From: Massospora cicadina
Taxonomy: Eukaryota > Entomophthoromycota > Entomophthoromycetes > Entomophthorales > Entomophthoraceae
Reading direction: 5' to 3'
Assembly (NCBI GenBank): GCA_022478985.1
Contig: JAKSZP010008057.1
Location: 91,974 to 155,973 of the forward strand
DNA length: 64,000 nt
A program made the position numbers and the translations under genes. Under the pieces are notes generated by a model that had not been told where the DNA came from, ran no database searches, and saw nothing but the letters and a program-made list of their open reading frames with translations. Below, in pieces: positions 11,193-22,869 of the stretch (its first letter is position 1; every line of letters starts with the position of its first letter).

Positions 11193-13300
11193 CATCACCC
11201 CTCTTGCCTAAATTTCCAGCGAGAAAAGGATTGGGACAGGAGAATATCGCCTTGGACACCAGGTCAAATTCTTTTTGGGTTTAAATGGAGTATGGTTGAT
11301 CTGTACTCAACGCTGCTCAGGACAACCTTTGGCATGTGGCTCTCTTCCTCTTCCTCTTGCTACCTCCTACTAAGAGTGTGGTCCCCATGACCTTCTGTCA
11401 TGCTGGGATGATCAATTTACTTATGACAATTTTAGTTCTGGGATCCATTCTTCCCCCCATCAGGGCATATGACCTATTGTCATATTCAGGATTCTTGGTC
11501 TGGCTCCCTTAATTTCCTGATTTTCCTCCTCATCCTCAACAGGAGATTCTTGCCATCGTTGTTCATTTCATGGCACAATTAAGAATGCTCATTTATATTC
11601 ACTCTTGTTATTTTCTTATAATAACCTCTTGGCTTATATCATTCTTAATTCTTCTCTGGAGAGCTTATCCCACTAATTTTGTGATTAATTTCTCCAAAAT
11701 TGGAGCTTAATTGATTTCAGAGTGCATAATGCCAACTATCATAAAAGTCTAACACCCCCCCTCTCATCCAGCTCATATGTCAAATTTGGAGTCTTGGTAC
11801 CAACAACTGCTTGATAGCATGTTTGATAAAAGCCTTTGGCTCTTCCAACTGATGAATTGATCTGCCCAATGGAACCTCTTCTATGGTCCTCCCGGCCAGT
11901 CCCTCCATGAAATTAACAGAAATGGTATCCAACCCTGATGAAACCAGGTTAGCGATTATTGAAACAACTCATGACCAATCCTTTCTCTGTCATCAATTCT
12001 TGAGTTATACTTCAAAACTCTACTGGATTCAGCTCCATTTGCAGACTCTCCTACCATCATCTCAAACCTCCTAAAGCAATGCCCTCCACTCTCAATAGAT
12101 TTTTCCTCTCTAGATTGGACTTTCTTTTGGAGTTCCTTTTCTGAATCATCCAGTATTTCAAGCCAGCTGTTCTGTCAGCCAAACTAGCCATCAGTAACAG
12201 TGAACATTTTGAACTCCCTTATTCAGAATTGATGACCCAAGTAACCGAGGCTCTGTCCATAGCTCTGAACCCCTCCAATCTTGAAAACATTCTAAATTAA
12301 GACGTTGTAGCCTATGCTCTTCGCTTTGCTGGCCAAATTCTTTGAAGTTGGGCCACAAGACTTCCTGTCTCTCCTAGCCTCCATTTCTCATTCTTCTTTG
12401 CTTCCAAGAAGCTCATAGTTGTTGTCTGCAGGATGTCATTTGCTCCCTGCATGACTATCTCATTTCTGACATTTCCCATCGGTACCTTCCCCTAAAGGCT
12501 CTGATTGGGGGCATATTAAGCAACCCCCACCTAGTATCCCTTGATTGATGACAGCCCATATGTCCAATGTTCTTGATGAAGCCCGTCAGCAAGCACTCAA
12601 GACCAATCTTCCAGCTCCTGTGCCATATCAGGATTACTTGGGGTTATTCGCTGACTGCCTCTTCTTGTTCTGTTGCTTCCCTCCCTGATCTGGGGTATCA
12701 CGTTTGGCAAGTACTAACATTTCCATCTCTTCCCCTAGTCACATTCTCACAGGGATCCGCCTCTACTCAGCAAACTTGGCTTTGAGTAGGTCTAGCCCTT
12801 GCTAGCGTCCAATCTCACATAGAGTTTGACGTTTTGTTTACTCCTACTGTGATTCATACTCCCTCCCCCAAGAGGTGACATAGGCGGAATCATCCCCAAG
12901 TCGAGGGTAACTAGAAAATTATAAAAATATATCTTTTTTCAGTGCATTTTTAATATTAATTAATTTTCTTTTCTGCAATATTTTTTATCAATAATTTAAG
13001 GAATTCTTTTTTTATATGGGACTTGACCTTCACTCAGTTCAGAGGTCCATCTTTTTTGTTTATTCCCCCAAATTAGTTCCTAGGTATACTTAAACCTACC
13101 AGTTTTGAATGGTTCAGAGGTCTTATCTTTTAAGACTTAACCATCTAGTTTGGTTTAGCAGTCCTTTTTTGGACTTAACCAATAATCAAAACATAACCAT
13201 CTTAATGGTTCAGCGGTCCCTTGGGAATACATTTTTCATTATATCTTATCAGTCCATCACTTTAAGTAAATATCATGGACTCAATTTACTATCCTTCCAT
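11193..13300. other. 2.1-kb spacer of element C between integrase and 3' LTR, with a degraded plus-strand frame
   Basis: No minus-strand domain is readable here. On the plus strand, opposite to the element, 12157-12430 reads as about 90 codons with only two stops, containing AKLAISNSEHFELPYSELM and AYALRFAGQIL. Both stops (TAA after AAT, TGA after CTT) are one C-to-T step from CAA or CGA. I do not recognise the protein. It could be an antisense ORF of the element, a captured gene piece, or another insertion whose ends I cannot see. The rest (12800-13300) is AT-rich without a reading. Confidence 0.4.
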
Positions 13301-14240
13301 CAAAGATGTTCTTGATGGAATATGCATCTGTCACCATCTTGGCAATAATCTCAAATGGACCTGACCACGATGCATTTACTTTGTTTCTTCTCTCAAAACC
13401 ATGTGTATTGCAATAGGCAACTCTTTCACCTATTTGGTATTCTGTTAAGGCTGGTCAATTCTTATCATCCATCATTTTTGCTCTAATCCTTTTCTTTAAG
13501 GTCATATAGAATGCTTGCAATTGCATTTTAATCAGGATGTTTGACAATCAGTTCAGGTACTTCTTGGCACTCATCCCCAATGTTGGTTCCACCACCGAGT
13601 ATAAAAATGATGGCAACACAGCCTTTCTTTTATATAGCAACTCAAACGTCGTTTTTCCCATCACCGTATGACTTATGTTGTAGGCAAACGTCACCAAACT
13701 AAGGTATGTTCCCCACATGGAAGTTCTCCCTGCAACCAGCTTCCTCAGCACAGCGGCCAGAGTTCCATTGACCCATTCCACCAGTACATTTGTCTCCAGC
13801 TGGTAAGGTACTGATATGACTCCTCAGATCCTCATTATTTCATTTAATTGTGGTATCACATGAGACATAAAATTTGTTTCATTATTACTCAACAAGACCT
13901 GCGGACATCTATGTCAATATACTACTTGATCCAGGATAAAATTCGCAGTGCTTGTAGCATCCACTTTCTCCAGATCTTTCATCTTGACCCATCTTTTCAG
14001 ATGGTTGATCACAACTATGATGTATTTGACTCCCCTGTTACTCATGGTTAATGGTCCCATCATGTCAATGGACATCATATGCCAGGCAAATCCAGGGCAG
14101 ACCAGTCAGTATCCAGTCATGTTATTGTGCAGCTGGCACTCCACACAACAAGCCAGATAATCCACTACATCATAGTTTATGGACTTCCAGTAATAATGCT
14201 GGCAGATGTGATCAGTTGTATTCTTAGGCCTCCGTGCCCA
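13300..14240 (-). pseudogene. Element C integrase
   Basis: On the minus strand the zinc-binding part is near 14110-14200 (CVECQ). The first catalytic patch (WHMMSIDMMGPL) is near 14060-14090. A degraded second Asp patch reads LLSNNETNF near 13880, with N for D. The MEWVNGTL block holding the Glu is at 13781-13760. The C-terminal domain has a clear WSGPFEII, the GPY/F motif, near 13340-13370. Several stops and frame changes are present and one catalytic Asp is lost. Confidence 0.75.
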
Positions 14241-14399
14241 ACAACCTTATGAGCAGCTTGAACAATAGCCACTGATTCCGCTGGTTTTTGGGAATAGTAA
14301 TCATTTCCCATCAACCATCTTGAAAACTTGTCCATTCATGATCTTGGTGTTTTTCATCACTTTAAAAAGTGCACCTTGGATTTATTGGAGCTCATTACT

Positions 14400-15674
14400 T
14401 ATTTCTCCTTTGACTATTATCTGGAATATCTCATCCGCCTGCTGGTATACCACTTGGACCATTGGCAACCTGGATAAGCTATCCGCATTCTGATGAGAAT
14501 CTCCAACTCAGTGGACTATCTCATAATCATAAGCCTGTAGCTTTAATGCCCATTAAGCCAGTCATCCTTCCAGTTTTCTTAAATTATGTAGCCAATGCAA
14601 CGAGGAGTGGTCCATCACCACTTTGAAGTGCGTTCATGGATATACACCCAAAACTGTTTACAGGCATAAATTACCACATGGAATTCACTCTCAGTCACAG
14701 AGTAATTCCTCTCAGCTGCTGAGAGTGTCTGGCTCACATATGCTACTGGACGTTCATCCCCAAGTTCATCCACTTGGCTCAGGATGGCGCCAATTGCCGT
14801 TAATGAAGCATTGGTTTGTATTATGAATTCTTGATTGAAATTTGAATAATTCAAAATTGGAGATTCTATTAAATACTTGCGTAATTTGTCAAAAAACTCT
14901 GGGCCTCTTCATTCCAAACAGATCAATTTTTCAGATCCTTCAGTAAATGGTAGAGGGGATCAGCAATTCTTGCAAAATCACAAATAAATCTTATATAGTA
15001 TTTGACCATTACAAGGAACACTTGAATATTTCAGCACTCTTTGGTACAGTCATTTTCTCTATAGCTAAAATTTTCTGGGCTTGCGGCTGCATTCCACTAG
15101 AGTTGATTACAAATCCCAGATATTCCAACTCTTTCTTGAAGAAGGTTGCTTCCTCAGCTTAATCTTCAGGTTGGCCGTGGATAGTCACTTGAAAACTTCC
15201 TACAAGTGGTGTAGATGGTCAGTGAATGTCCAGCTGAACACATTTATATCGTCCAAGTACACCAGTACGCATGACAACTTTAGATCATTTAAGATAGCGT
15301 CCATGGCCCTCTGGAACGTCGCAGGTGCATTGAATAGACCTTAGGGGCATCCTCATCAGTTGATATAGCCCCTTCGCGGTAATAATCATGCATTTATCTC
15401 AGTCTTATCTTGACATATCAATTTTCCAATATCCTAATATTAAATTCACTGCAGAGAAATACTTCACTTCTCCCAATAAAAATAGCACATTGTCAATTTG
15501 TGGTAGTGGATATAAACCCTTAATTGTAATCTTATTCAGCTTCTGATAATCAATCACCACCTGATTAGAGCCATCCTTCTTCTTCACGATAAGGATGGGT
15601 TTCGCCCAGGGACTTGTAAATGGAACTAGAAGCCTATGCTTTCCTAGTTTGCTGATTTCTTCCTCCACTACCAC
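14400..15674 (-). pseudogene. Element C reverse transcriptase and RNase H
   Basis: Frame 15674-15405 starts RT: PWAKPILIVKKKDGSNQVV, then YQKLNKI, YPLPQID and FSAVNLI. Frame 14854-14615 is RNase H, with FIIQTNASLTAIGAIL, in which N replaces the first catalytic Asp. The stretch between, including where the YxDD box should fall (about 15250-15280, minus), is broken over frames. Order and spacing fit Ty3 pol. Confidence 0.75.
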
Positions 15675-15753
15675 TTTGGCCGCCTTTGACCATCAAATCG
15701 ATCTCATCCTTATTGGCAAGTTTTCCCCATATCAGCCTTGTGGATTACATTTC

Positions 15754-16149
15754 TCACACATACCAAAATTTGGTCATCCTGGGAAATACTTCCCAATACT
15801 TGTCAAATGATTTGAGCTTCTCCTCCTGCTGTCTATTCATCAGATCAGCGAGTTGCTCTCTATTGACCAATAGATATGTATTTTTGTTCACCCCTGCTGG
15901 TAATCCCATTTCATTGAGGGTCCCAAAATCATGAAATTTTCTCAATTCAGCCATAGGGATTAGATGAACAAATGTGACAATCTGATTCTTCTCAATCTTC
16001 ATCAGGTTTTCACTTGAATTCACCATGAAAACTCGAATTTCTCCATGGCCTGGCATAATTATTCCAGAAGCCACCCAAGGCTCTACTCTGGACTTCTTCC
16101 AGGGAATTTTGACTTCCCTATACAGCAGCTCCAGTATCTCCAATGTCAA
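15754..16149 (-). pseudogene. Element C PR-RT linker
   Basis: An open 131-codon frame carries the region between protease and RT, ending in the amphipathic stretch LKSFDKYWEVFPR that precedes RT. It resembles the linker of element A in blocks such as ASGII, HGEI and HLIP. Upstream it is cut from the protease by the mariner inserted at 16301-17631. Confidence 0.6.
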
Positions 16150-16300
16150 CCCATGCCAACTATGATCTGTGATCCCAGCAGTGTGGTCCTCGTGTTTTAA
16201 TCCTTAACAGAATTCCCCAATTCTTAAGGATTTATGTTGGCTTTTCTTGTCACGTCCAGCCAACTAATTGGTACTGAATTGGGACAATGCCACTATTGTA

Positions 16301-17631
16301 CAGGGTGTTTCAAAATGAATATCGGGGCTTTAAAGCTTTTTAGTATTTATTAAATTTAACTTACAAATATAAATAATACATCAAATGAAAGAGCAACTCA
16401 AACAGTTTTGTTTGTATACCTGTGCGCATGCGCTGTTTCCTGTGTCTTCCATTAGAAAGCGCTAGTAGCAAAGATGTTGACTAGTGAACAGAAAGCTTTT
16501 TGTGTTTTACAGTTTGCAAGGACTGAATCTGTTGTTACAGTGCAACGTGAGTTCCGAATAAGCTCCATTGTGATCCCCCAAGTGATAATAACATCCATAG
16601 ATGGTATCATCAGTTTGAAGACACTGGCTGTCTTTGCAAAGGGAAGAGTACAGTATGAGCAAGAGTGTCTGAAGAACTTGTTGAGCAAGTGAGAGAGTTT
16701 TTCACGCGTAGCCCTAAGAAATCAGTTCAGAAGGCTAGTCTTGAATTAGAAATTCCAGTGAAATTTGAGTGGATAGATTTAAGGAGATGCTTACAACTAC
16801 GTCCTTATCATTTGCAGTTGTTACAAGCTCTAAAGCCTACAGACTACATTTTACATGCCAACTTTACAAATGATATGTTGCTGCATGACAATATAGATTT
16901 TTAGGATTGTGTCATCTTCAGTGATGAATTGACATTTCACCTAAGTGGAACTGTGAACACACATAATGTGCGCATCTGAGGGTCAGCAAATCCCCAAGAG
17001 ATGGTACAGTTGCAACGAGACTCCCCTAAATTTAATGTTTTTGTGCCATATTCTGGAGGAAAGTTTATGGGCCTTTCTTTTATGGTGAAGCAACTGTAAC
17101 TGGTGTCTTATCATGATGTGCTAGAACTATGGCTATTTCCTCAATTGGAAGAAGCTGAACCAGAGAACTTTATTTGGCAGCAAGATGGTTCGCCGCCTCA
17201 CTGGCATAACTCAGTACGCGATTGGCTAAAAAATGTTATACCCACCGCTGGATTGGCAGCAAGGGGCCAGATGATAGAGCTTGTTTTGCATAGCCTCCAC
17301 GTTTACCCAATCTGATGCCATGCAAGTTTTACCTTTGGGGTTCATAAAGGATCATGTGGATGTGCCTCCACTACCAGCTGACCTACCTGACTTAAGGAAC
17401 AGGATTTAAGCAGTTGTTGCAACAATTACTCCAGACACACTGATCAAGGTTTGGAAAGAACCTGCCTATTGACTCGATGTGTGCCATATGACTGATGGTG
17501 CTCACATTGAACACTTGCAAGGAAAACTGTTTGAGTTGCTCTTTCATTTAATGTATTATTTATAATTTTAAATTAAATGTAATAAATGCTACAAAGCCTT
17601 AAAAACCTGATATTCATTTTGAAACACCCTG
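16301..17631 (+). mobile_element. Mariner-type (IS630/Tc1 superfamily) DNA transposon
   Basis: The element has inverted terminal repeats of about 109 bp (16301-16409 and 17523-17631), starting CAGGGTGTTTCAAAATGAAT on each side, and a TA duplication (16299-16300, 17632-17633). It lies inside element C between linker and protease. The repeats are still highly alike by eye. The end sequence and transposase resemble a family common in arthropod genomes. I state that from memory of the family, not from a search. Confidence 0.9.
16474..17510 (+). pseudogene. Mariner-type transposase
   Basis: The N-terminal DNA-binding part is in frame 16474-16692 (TSEQKAFCVLQFARTESV). The second part of the DNA-binding region and the start of the catalytic domain are in 16665-16904 (LLQALKPTDY). 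The first catalytic Asp is in VIFSDE near 16925 and the second in WQQDGSPPHW near 17180. The expected third Asp patch (PDLMPC type) reads PNLMPC near 17310. Stops at 16902 and 17098 and several frame changes show that it is inactive. Confidence 0.85.
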
Positions 17632-17899
17632 TAATCTGATTGATGAAGTACTTCTCCTAGTCAGTGGAGCTTCCCATTTTTTTAATAAACCAAAGTAACT
17701 TCTGACCCAATATGGTCAACATATTATCCTCAAAGTAACATTTAACTCCATATTTTCATGGAAACTTCACCCAATCAGAATATTATAGTTTTGGTTGGCC
17801 AAAACTATTGCCAAGGCAAATACCATTAAGGATCCAAATTGAAGTAGTAGAGCACTATACGCTCCACAGGAGATGGTGGTAACTAGATCAGCTGTCCCA

Positions 17900-18010
17900 T
17901 ATTCTTTCTTGTGTTCTATTTCTGAACAAGATCTTTAGCTTCTTCACCAGATTGGATGAAACAATGTTGATGGGCGCTCCACTGTCAACTATCACCCGCA
18001 CCCATACTCA
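17900..18010 (-). pseudogene. Element C aspartic protease (active-site region)
   Basis: The minus strand at about 17998-17915 reads RVIVDSGAPINIVSSNLVKK, a retropepsin DSGA active site. The remainder of the domain runs towards 17640 but is fragmented. It was too short or broken to appear as one long frame. The mariner separates it from the linker. Confidence 0.6.
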
Positions 18011-18439
18011 ATTAACTAGTATATCTATATACATATACTCATAGTATTGTAAAATCGTATTTACTAAGTTTATAGTGGCATTATCTGCCAAACTGAGGGT
18101 GTGAATTATCTGCACGATAGATCAGGAAACAATTCCTTGATTGCAATAAGGGGGATTGACAGGTTTGCCTCATCTACTCTGACATTGGTCAATTTTTCCA
18201 GATAATCCGTTGCTCAAATCTTGTCTGCCAGTTGTTGCGCATACAGCTGAGCAAATCCCTTAATTATCTCAGGGTCAATCCCCTTTTTCTCCAGATCTGG
18301 TTACTGCGTTCACATCTAGATTGACCACTTGATATAACTGATCCTGTGCATCCTCCTCAACAAACAGATCACTAATGTCAATTCCTTCATGCATAATATT
18401 GGGAGGAACAGGTTTTTCCGCAGCTATAGACTGTTCCCC

Positions 18440-19730
18440 ATCTAAGCCATGGGCCCTTTTCCCAACTCCTGTGCAGGTTTAGACTTTTTTTGCATAGACC
18501 ACATTGATATGTTCTTTAGACCTCTTACAGTGTACATCAAAGTGTCCCTTTCCTCCACACTAGTAACTGATTTTTTCTTTCTTATTAATCCGCTTAAACT
18601 CTTTGGGCTTATTTCCTGGCACAACTTTATTAAAAAACTCCTTAGCGCCTTCAGTCCCCTACGTAGGATTTAAAATTTTGTACTCTATTTAGTATGGAAC
18701 TTTTATTGAGAGCATTAAAAGTAGCTCCTAATATTTTCAAATGATCCACCATCTGTGAGGCGGTAATCTCCGTTGCAAACATAGAGGACATCATTTGATG
18801 CAAATTGCAATAGGGTCAAAGGGCTGCTTGCCTTTGCGATCCATGCATCAAAATTATCTGGCACATCTTCTCCAACCAAAATCTGTGATTATTGGTAGAA
18901 ATGATTGGCAAAACTCACCAAGGATTATACTTCTGAAATTGGATTCCAATGAATTCTTGCTTGCGCTTTGACATATGCATAGGACTTCCAAATTCTTTCA
19001 TAATGGCCGCCTTGACCTCTGATTACAACCAGCTGTCCCCCTCTAGATGGGGCAACACTAGGTTCTGACAATTGGTATCCAAGAAATTCATCATTATCAA
19101 AGCCTTTTGCGATTAATGTAACTGAACATTATCATGTCAAATAATTGGATAGATGCAGGGGCGTTATCCCAATGGAAAATAGGTAATTTCAGCAGAGCTT
19201 TAAATTCATCCGAAGTTTCTCTAGCCTCCAATCTGGGTTCAGCTACTTGACTAACTCGAGTAGTAATTTCAGGAGTCATCTCTGAAATGGCTGTGAATGC
19301 AGGCAGCATATTTCATGGAATATTCATTTTCCCAACTGGAGTTTGTGGAGTTCAATCTTCGGCGTCAGTTTGTTGCATAGGGCTCAAATTCACACTTGTG
19401 AGTCTTCAACTCTTTGACTTGCTTAATCAGCCAATCTATATCTGTGCATAATGCACATAATCAAATGCAATCTGCTTCACACTCTGTTTTCCAAGGATAA
19501 TACTTCTCAAACTAAATCTTTTTCCCTTTTCTTCAATGATGTTACTTTCCTTTGTAACTCATTGCCAAAACTAGCAACATTTTTGACTCCTTTCTCAATC
19601 TTGGTGAACTCTTTCCTCCAAGGCAGTGAATTCTTAATGATCTGCAGAATTCAAGGCGTTCTTGTTGACAGTTGCAAACTCCACCCAGAGTTTTTTTCTC
19701 GTCCTTGTATGACATCTTGTCCTAGTATCT
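18440..19730 (-). pseudogene. Element C Gag
   Basis: Frame 19309-19097 and the degraded frames down to about 18660 look like a Ty3 capsid: LLKLPIFHWDNAPASIQ, then WxxEVKAAIMKEFG and KQEFIGIQFQKYNP. A degenerate zinc knuckle (CGGKGHFDVHC preceded by a stop) sits near 18560-18525. The start was not resolved; the coding trace becomes readable by about 19730, just inside the primer-binding site. Confidence 0.6.
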
Positions 19731-19743
19731 TACTCAACTACAA

Positions 19744-19761
19744 CCCCTGTAGTGAGCACCA
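19744..19761 (-). promoter_or_regulatory. Primer-binding site of element C
   Basis: Minus strand TGGTGCTCACTACAGGGG, two bases inside the 5' LTR. The leading TGG pairs with a tRNA CCA end. The same 18 bases are found in element D at 30266-30283. Confidence 0.75.
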
Positions 19762-19763
19762 AT

Positions 19764-20846
19764 CATTAAAACTCTAGGGGCTTTGTGCTCATACACTATT
19801 ATTAACCCTAAAATTGATGACTGCATAAGTTTGGTGTTGTGCAATTCTTGCAATGTCTGATGATATATATGGTTGATATTTTAAATACTATTATCCTTAG
19901 TTGAATAGATCACTAGTATTAGGTCCTTCGCTTGACCAGTATTCCTCCTCAAAATACTCTAGATGTCCTCTCCTCAGGGTTTATACCTTTATCCGCCTAG
20001 CCTGATCCACACTCAGATCCTAGTTTATGGCCTATACTCTGGTGACACTCAGTTGGCAGCAATTTTCATCTAAGGTCAGCTTCTCTTCTAAGGATCCTTT
20101 TTCCTTACTCTTTAAAAATTCTAAAGAGCCTCCAATTAAAGCACACAGCAACAATTTTACAAAAGTTGAATAGAAGTAATAATGAATTTGCTAAAGTATG
20201 CTTTTATTAAGTGAATATTCAGGGAATTTATAGCGATAATTCAGTGCCCAACCCTTGGTTGGCACCTCAGTATTGAAACGGCAGCCGTTGCCATTAAATT
20301 TTTTTTGCTGTCTCATCAGCAATGGCCTTCCCCATCCTGGCTAGGATTCCATAATCAGACATCCTCAAGACCTAAAACAGATAGTCAGAAAATATGCAGT
20401 AACGTTTTCTACTTGATCCCAGTGAACCAATAATATTTATTGAGCGACTTGCTTAGGTAATGGGACTTGTTACCTATTAAGGCAGGTTACAAACCAACTG
20501 ATCAATTTTCTAGTTGCAGGTGGCATCACTCATCTCGCACTTGCTCCTTAATTTCCCAATTGGTCAGTGATGAAACCCCCAATCCCAATTGGTATACCTG
20601 ATAATTAATCATTAATCAACTACCAGATGCCCCAATTTCATCAGCATTTCTGCCTGAAGAGATCTTAAGCATTCACCTGGATTGATCCCCAATTAATCTG
20701 AATCAAGCGAATTACCTAAAATTTCTCCAAACATTGTTAACACAAAATTGGGGTTGACCAATATAAAATTCACTCACTATAGGGAATTATCCCCTAGTGA
20801 CCCATAGTAATCTAGACGGCCGGAAATGTGGGCAAAAATTCCGACA
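19764..20846 (-). repeat. 5' LTR of element C
   Basis: It starts TGTCGGAATTTTTGCC at 20846 on the minus strand and pairs with 10101-11192 throughout. Its inner end reads AATG where the partner has AACA. Confidence 0.85.
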
Positions 20847-21183
20847 GGTGATGGTGACAAATGATGAATAATGAGATGTCAATGTATGACAAATACTGAG
20901 TGAATCACCTCAAACTAGGGCGATCATGAATTTAATAAAATAATGAATTCTGCCAGAACCAATGAGAATATGGCGGAACAAATAGTCTAAGCAAAAGGGT
21001 CAGTATTGACCAAGGTCGGTGAGATATCAGCAAGATGAGAAAATTGAAAGAAGAGGTTGTTAGTAATAGAGAGAGGATCAGAGAGCTTCAGCTAAAAATG
21101 TTAAAGATTAATAAAGAAGTGTTGTTGGAGCAATAGTTCTTATTTATTGTAATATATTATTTTATATGTGCAAAGGACTGACA
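20847..21183 (+). repeat. Rest of element A 3' LTR
   Basis: After the second ggtga the text continues the A LTR. It is AT-rich with an AATAAAG signal near 21108. The end at about 21183 (CTGACA) is provisional. Confidence 0.4.
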
Positions 21184-21434
21184 ATTTCCATATTGTCCAT
21201 TATATTGCTCAGTGGGCTTGCCTCTATGCAAAAACCCTTTAGCATATCTCAACAATTCCGCCGAAATTTCAATACCTTTTTTAAACTAAGGACAGATACC
21301 ACACCATTCCTTTATACTTTCACAGATTATAAATTCAAACCTGCATCCAGGAGGTGAATTTTCATCCCATTAGGCCTACCACCTTTTTTCAAAAAAATTA
21401 AATATACATAAGGAAAGAAAATTATTGGAAATAA
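21184..21434. other. Short AT-rich stretch, no feature recognised
   Basis: About 250 bases between element A and the proposed Helitron start. A 63-codon frame (21166-21357) has no recognisable content. Confidence 0.3.
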
Positions 21435-22663
21435 TCTACTTAATAAACTAACACTGACTGACAGAAAACTCACAGCTTAAACTGGTGGGTCTATAAGCAT
21501 GAAACTTTGCACAGGAGTTCCTTATATAACTTAGTAAGCACTAAGAAAGGATTTTGAAATAACTCCCTATGGGGGTTAAATAGGGGATAAAAGTTTGTAT
21601 GAAAGTTCTTCATTTTTAAAGTTAGAAATTTGGAAATTGGTGTTTAGGCTTCTGTTATTAAGTAAAACAGTTGTATCAGAGTTTTTGGAAAAAACCCTAA
21701 TGGGATAAAATAAGAGATGAAAGTTAAATGGGAATTGCGCCATATTTGAATTTAGAAATGTAGAAGTTTGTATTTAGGCTTCTGAAGAACTTTTAAAGTA
21801 AGTACCTAATAAAAATATATGTTTTGACTGATTTAATGGTTGATTTATGCAAAGGGAAATGCCATGGATTAACCTTAAAAAAGTACAAAACTCTCATATT
21901 TAGTTACAGGGAAGAAAGGGATCCAGAGATTTTTATGATTTTACACATGTAATGCAATAGAATAGTGAGGTATAAACTTTAGATATATACTCTTATTCTA
22001 AAATTTAAATGTGTCTTTTTTAAATCAGCCTTCTAAAGGTAGAAATTAAGTAATCTATTTTTAAAAAATCAATTTCTTGAACAGGGACTCAAACTGGCCT
22101 TTAATGATAACAAATAGGTCACCCTGACTTTTATGGCACTAATGGATAGACACAAAATGAGGATCAAATAATTTTTGATAAATATTACGCCTTTAATTAG
22201 AGGAAAATCACTTTTCATGGGTTTTATTCTTGTTTAGAAAATATTTCTGTCAAAATATTTTTTCAATGCTAGGTTCATGGCAATGAACAATTTCATGACT
22301 CAGTTATATGTAAGTTTTTAGGTTTATTCTGTTTGTTTTGTTTTAGCATTTGAGTAATTTTCAGTTAGACTTTGGCTTGTAAATATGGATAGTTACTTTT
22401 TTGTGCTAAATGTACTTACTTACATTATATTTATCAACAATGGTTGTGGAAATTTTAATAATTGAGGGGCTATTATCCCACAGACTATTGTTCCTATTTT
22501 AGGAGATGGATCCTGCTTATTTTAAGCCTTATCTTTTTTTTACTAATATAACCTAGGAAATGCATAGTAATGAGCGTGGGAATATCATTAGGTATGTTGT
22601 AGCAAACTGGATAGAATTTTCTAGTATGTTATGCGATGAAAATGGAATAACTATGCCACATCA
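21435..22663 (+). other. Helitron G 5' untranslated region (probable)
   Basis: No coding is seen. A repeated module occurs at about 21490-21660 and again at 21640-21790: a 'gggataaaataagaga'-like phrase followed by 'tgaaagt' and 'aatttagaaat'. Such modules are typical of leaders of autonomous Helitrons; that is family knowledge, and the assignment here is inference. The LINE is inserted at 22679. Confidence 0.4.
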
Positions 22664-22678
22664 TCTCATTATAACATT

Positions 22679-22869
22679 TTTATTTATTTGAGGATGGCCA
22701 ACCAGGGGACAGACACATCTGATATGTAGGGAAGAGGAAAACGGAAAACAGAAGAGGGAAGAGAGCGCAAAACAAAGGAACTCAAAAGATATGACTTGGC
22801 ACACTTGGGTGTGGCTAGGAGCCACGGGTGGTGGATGACAAAGCCTCAAGTGGCATGGCAGCTCAGGGG
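22679..22869 (-). other. LINE 3' untranslated region
   Basis: The last 40 bases (minus strand) include GTCTGTCCCCTGGTTGG followed by CATCCTCAAATAAATAAAA. This resembles the 3' tails of the SINEs at 39709, 60978 and 61433. Confidence 0.65.

Larger units (their letters stand above)
10101..20846 (-). mobile_element. Large Ty3-type retrotransposon C, nested in element A LTR
   Basis: LTRs at 10101-11192 and 19764-20846 flank a minus-strand gag-PR-RT-RNaseH-IN. The insertion site shows a perfect 5-bp duplication, ggtga, at 10096-10100 and 20847-20851. A primer-binding site (19744-19761) starts two bases inside the 5' LTR. After removing the mariner at 16301-17631 it is about 9.4 kb. That is longer than usual because some 2.2 kb lies between integrase and the 3' LTR. 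All coding parts are broken. Confidence 0.9.
1..21183 (+). mobile_element. Ty3-type LTR retrotransposon A, interrupted, 5' part outside window
   Basis: Three separated pieces read as one plus-strand element: protease end and linker at 1-827, reverse transcriptase to integrase at 6817-9930, and a 3' LTR from 9934 that resumes at 20852. The pieces are separated by element B (828-6812), a LINE derivative (8290-8816) and element C (10101-20846). Protein order PR-RT-RNaseH-IN is that of Ty3/gypsy elements. The 5' LTR and gag lie left of the window. The right end is a guess: the first plausible terminal CA after an AATAAAG polyadenylation-like signal is near 21183. The element is dead, with stops and frameshifts in each domain. 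Confidence 0.75.
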
